A stretch of DNA of 5,109 bases. Source: Spirochaetota bacterium (GTDB lineage Bacteria; Spirochaetota; B62-G9). The notes below the pieces were generated by a model, which did not search any database, had not been told where the DNA came from, and saw only the letters and a program-made list of their open reading frames with translations. The position numbers were made by a program, and so were the translations under genes. The stretch lies in NCBI GenBank assembly GCA_026990615.1, contig JALXDB010000322.1:1-5109 (forward strand), read 5' to 3'. Each line of letters opens with the position of its first letter. The stretch's first letter is position 1. Positions 4,795 through 5,109 of the stretch are shown one piece after another.

Positions 4795-5109
4795 ATGGAA
4801 ATAGTATACAGATCAATCGGTATCATTTATACACCATACAGAGAAAAAGCGCCTTATCAACCTGTAGAGAATGAATCCGGTGAATTTAAAATTGTAATAG
4901 ATAAGAAATATGCAGAGGGATTGAAAAATCTAGCTGAGTTTGAGTATATATACGTTATTTTCCATATGCACAGAGCAGTAAAGTTCAAAAGACCTCTTGT
5001 AAGTCCTCCATGGACTAAAGATAGAGCTGTTGGGGTGTTTGCAAGCAGATCCCCGGAGAGACCTAACCCAATAGGTCTGAGCATAGTAAAGATTAAAGCG
5101 GTAACCGAT
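4795..5109 (+). CDS. TrmO/TsaA family (UPF0066) SAM-dependent methyltransferase, 3' end outside window
   Basis: An open frame of 105 codons starts at ATG 4795 and runs off the right edge. It shows the hallmarks of the TrmO/TsaA (YaeB, UPF0066) family: 'YRSIGIIYTPY' (5-15) at the N-terminus, 'EYIYVIFHMHRA' (50-61), and the signature 'GVFASRSPERPNPIGLS' (80-96). Characterised TrmO methylates N6-threonylcarbamoyladenosine (t6A37) in tRNA with SAM. Short single-domain relatives in archaea and anaerobes are mostly uncharacterised, so the substrate is inferred. The ribosome site is weak (A-rich AAAAGA just before the ATG), and the gap to the NifX-like gene is 23 bases, which suggests translation within the same operon. 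The frame continues past the window, so the length and C-terminal domain cannot be judged. Confidence 0.85.
   Translation, partial: MEIVYRSIGIIYTPYREKAPYQPVENESGEFKIVIDKKYAEGLKNLAEFEYIYVIFHMHRAVKFKRPLVSPPWTKDRAVGVFASRSPERPNPIGLSIVKIKAVTD

Noticed and set aside
4857..5084. 75-codon open frame on the - strand
   Set aside because: It overlaps the TrmO-like coding frame on the + strand, which carries the clear GVFASRSPERPNPIGLS signature.

Overview
The window looks like a low-GC, anaerobic bacterium. The reasons are AT-rich spacers, strong GGAGG-type ribosome binding sites, and a cluster of Fe-S and radical-SAM genes. A Clostridia-like Firmicute fits best, but a Thermotogota-like lineage cannot be excluded from sequence alone. 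No rRNA, tRNA, CRISPR array or insertion sequence is visible.

Left part (1-989): the last 66 codons of a probable glycosyltransferase (+) converge on a 259-residue HpcH/HpaI (CitE-like) aldolase family gene (-). The two stop codons are only 6 bases apart, and a 14-bp AT-rich inverted repeat lies across the junction, a probable two-way terminator. Positions 990-1610 are an unusually AT-rich, gene-poor spacer. It holds candidate promoters, a 12-bp perfect palindrome, a stem-loop and a possible small decayed ORF.

Middle (1611-2636): a 341-residue, about 10-TM membrane protein of the ArsP_2 / 'putative manganese transporter' type. It has an ungapped 64-residue internal repeat and His/Asp/Cys-rich loops, so it is a probable metal exporter.

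Right part (2692-5109): a promoter overlapped by a near-perfect Fur box (GATAATGAAAATCATTATC) drives what looks like an iron-regulated operon. Its genes are (i) a DUF5320-like Gly/Arg/Met-rich protein fused through a coiled coil to a 2x[4Fe-4S] ferredoxin; (ii) a COG0731-type radical SAM enzyme with exactly three cysteines; (iii) a NifX/NifB-C-terminal-like (MTH1175-type) putative metallocluster carrier; and (iv) a TrmO/TsaA (UPF0066) methyltransferase running off the window end. Together they suggest an iron-responsive module with a possible electron donor, a radical enzyme, a cofactor carrier and a SAM-using tRNA-modification-type enzyme. The function of the set is not established. Two start codons need care: the ferredoxin starts at 2774 (an upstream ATG at 2726 lies inside the Fur box), and the NifX-like protein starts at 4370 (not at the GTG at 4319).
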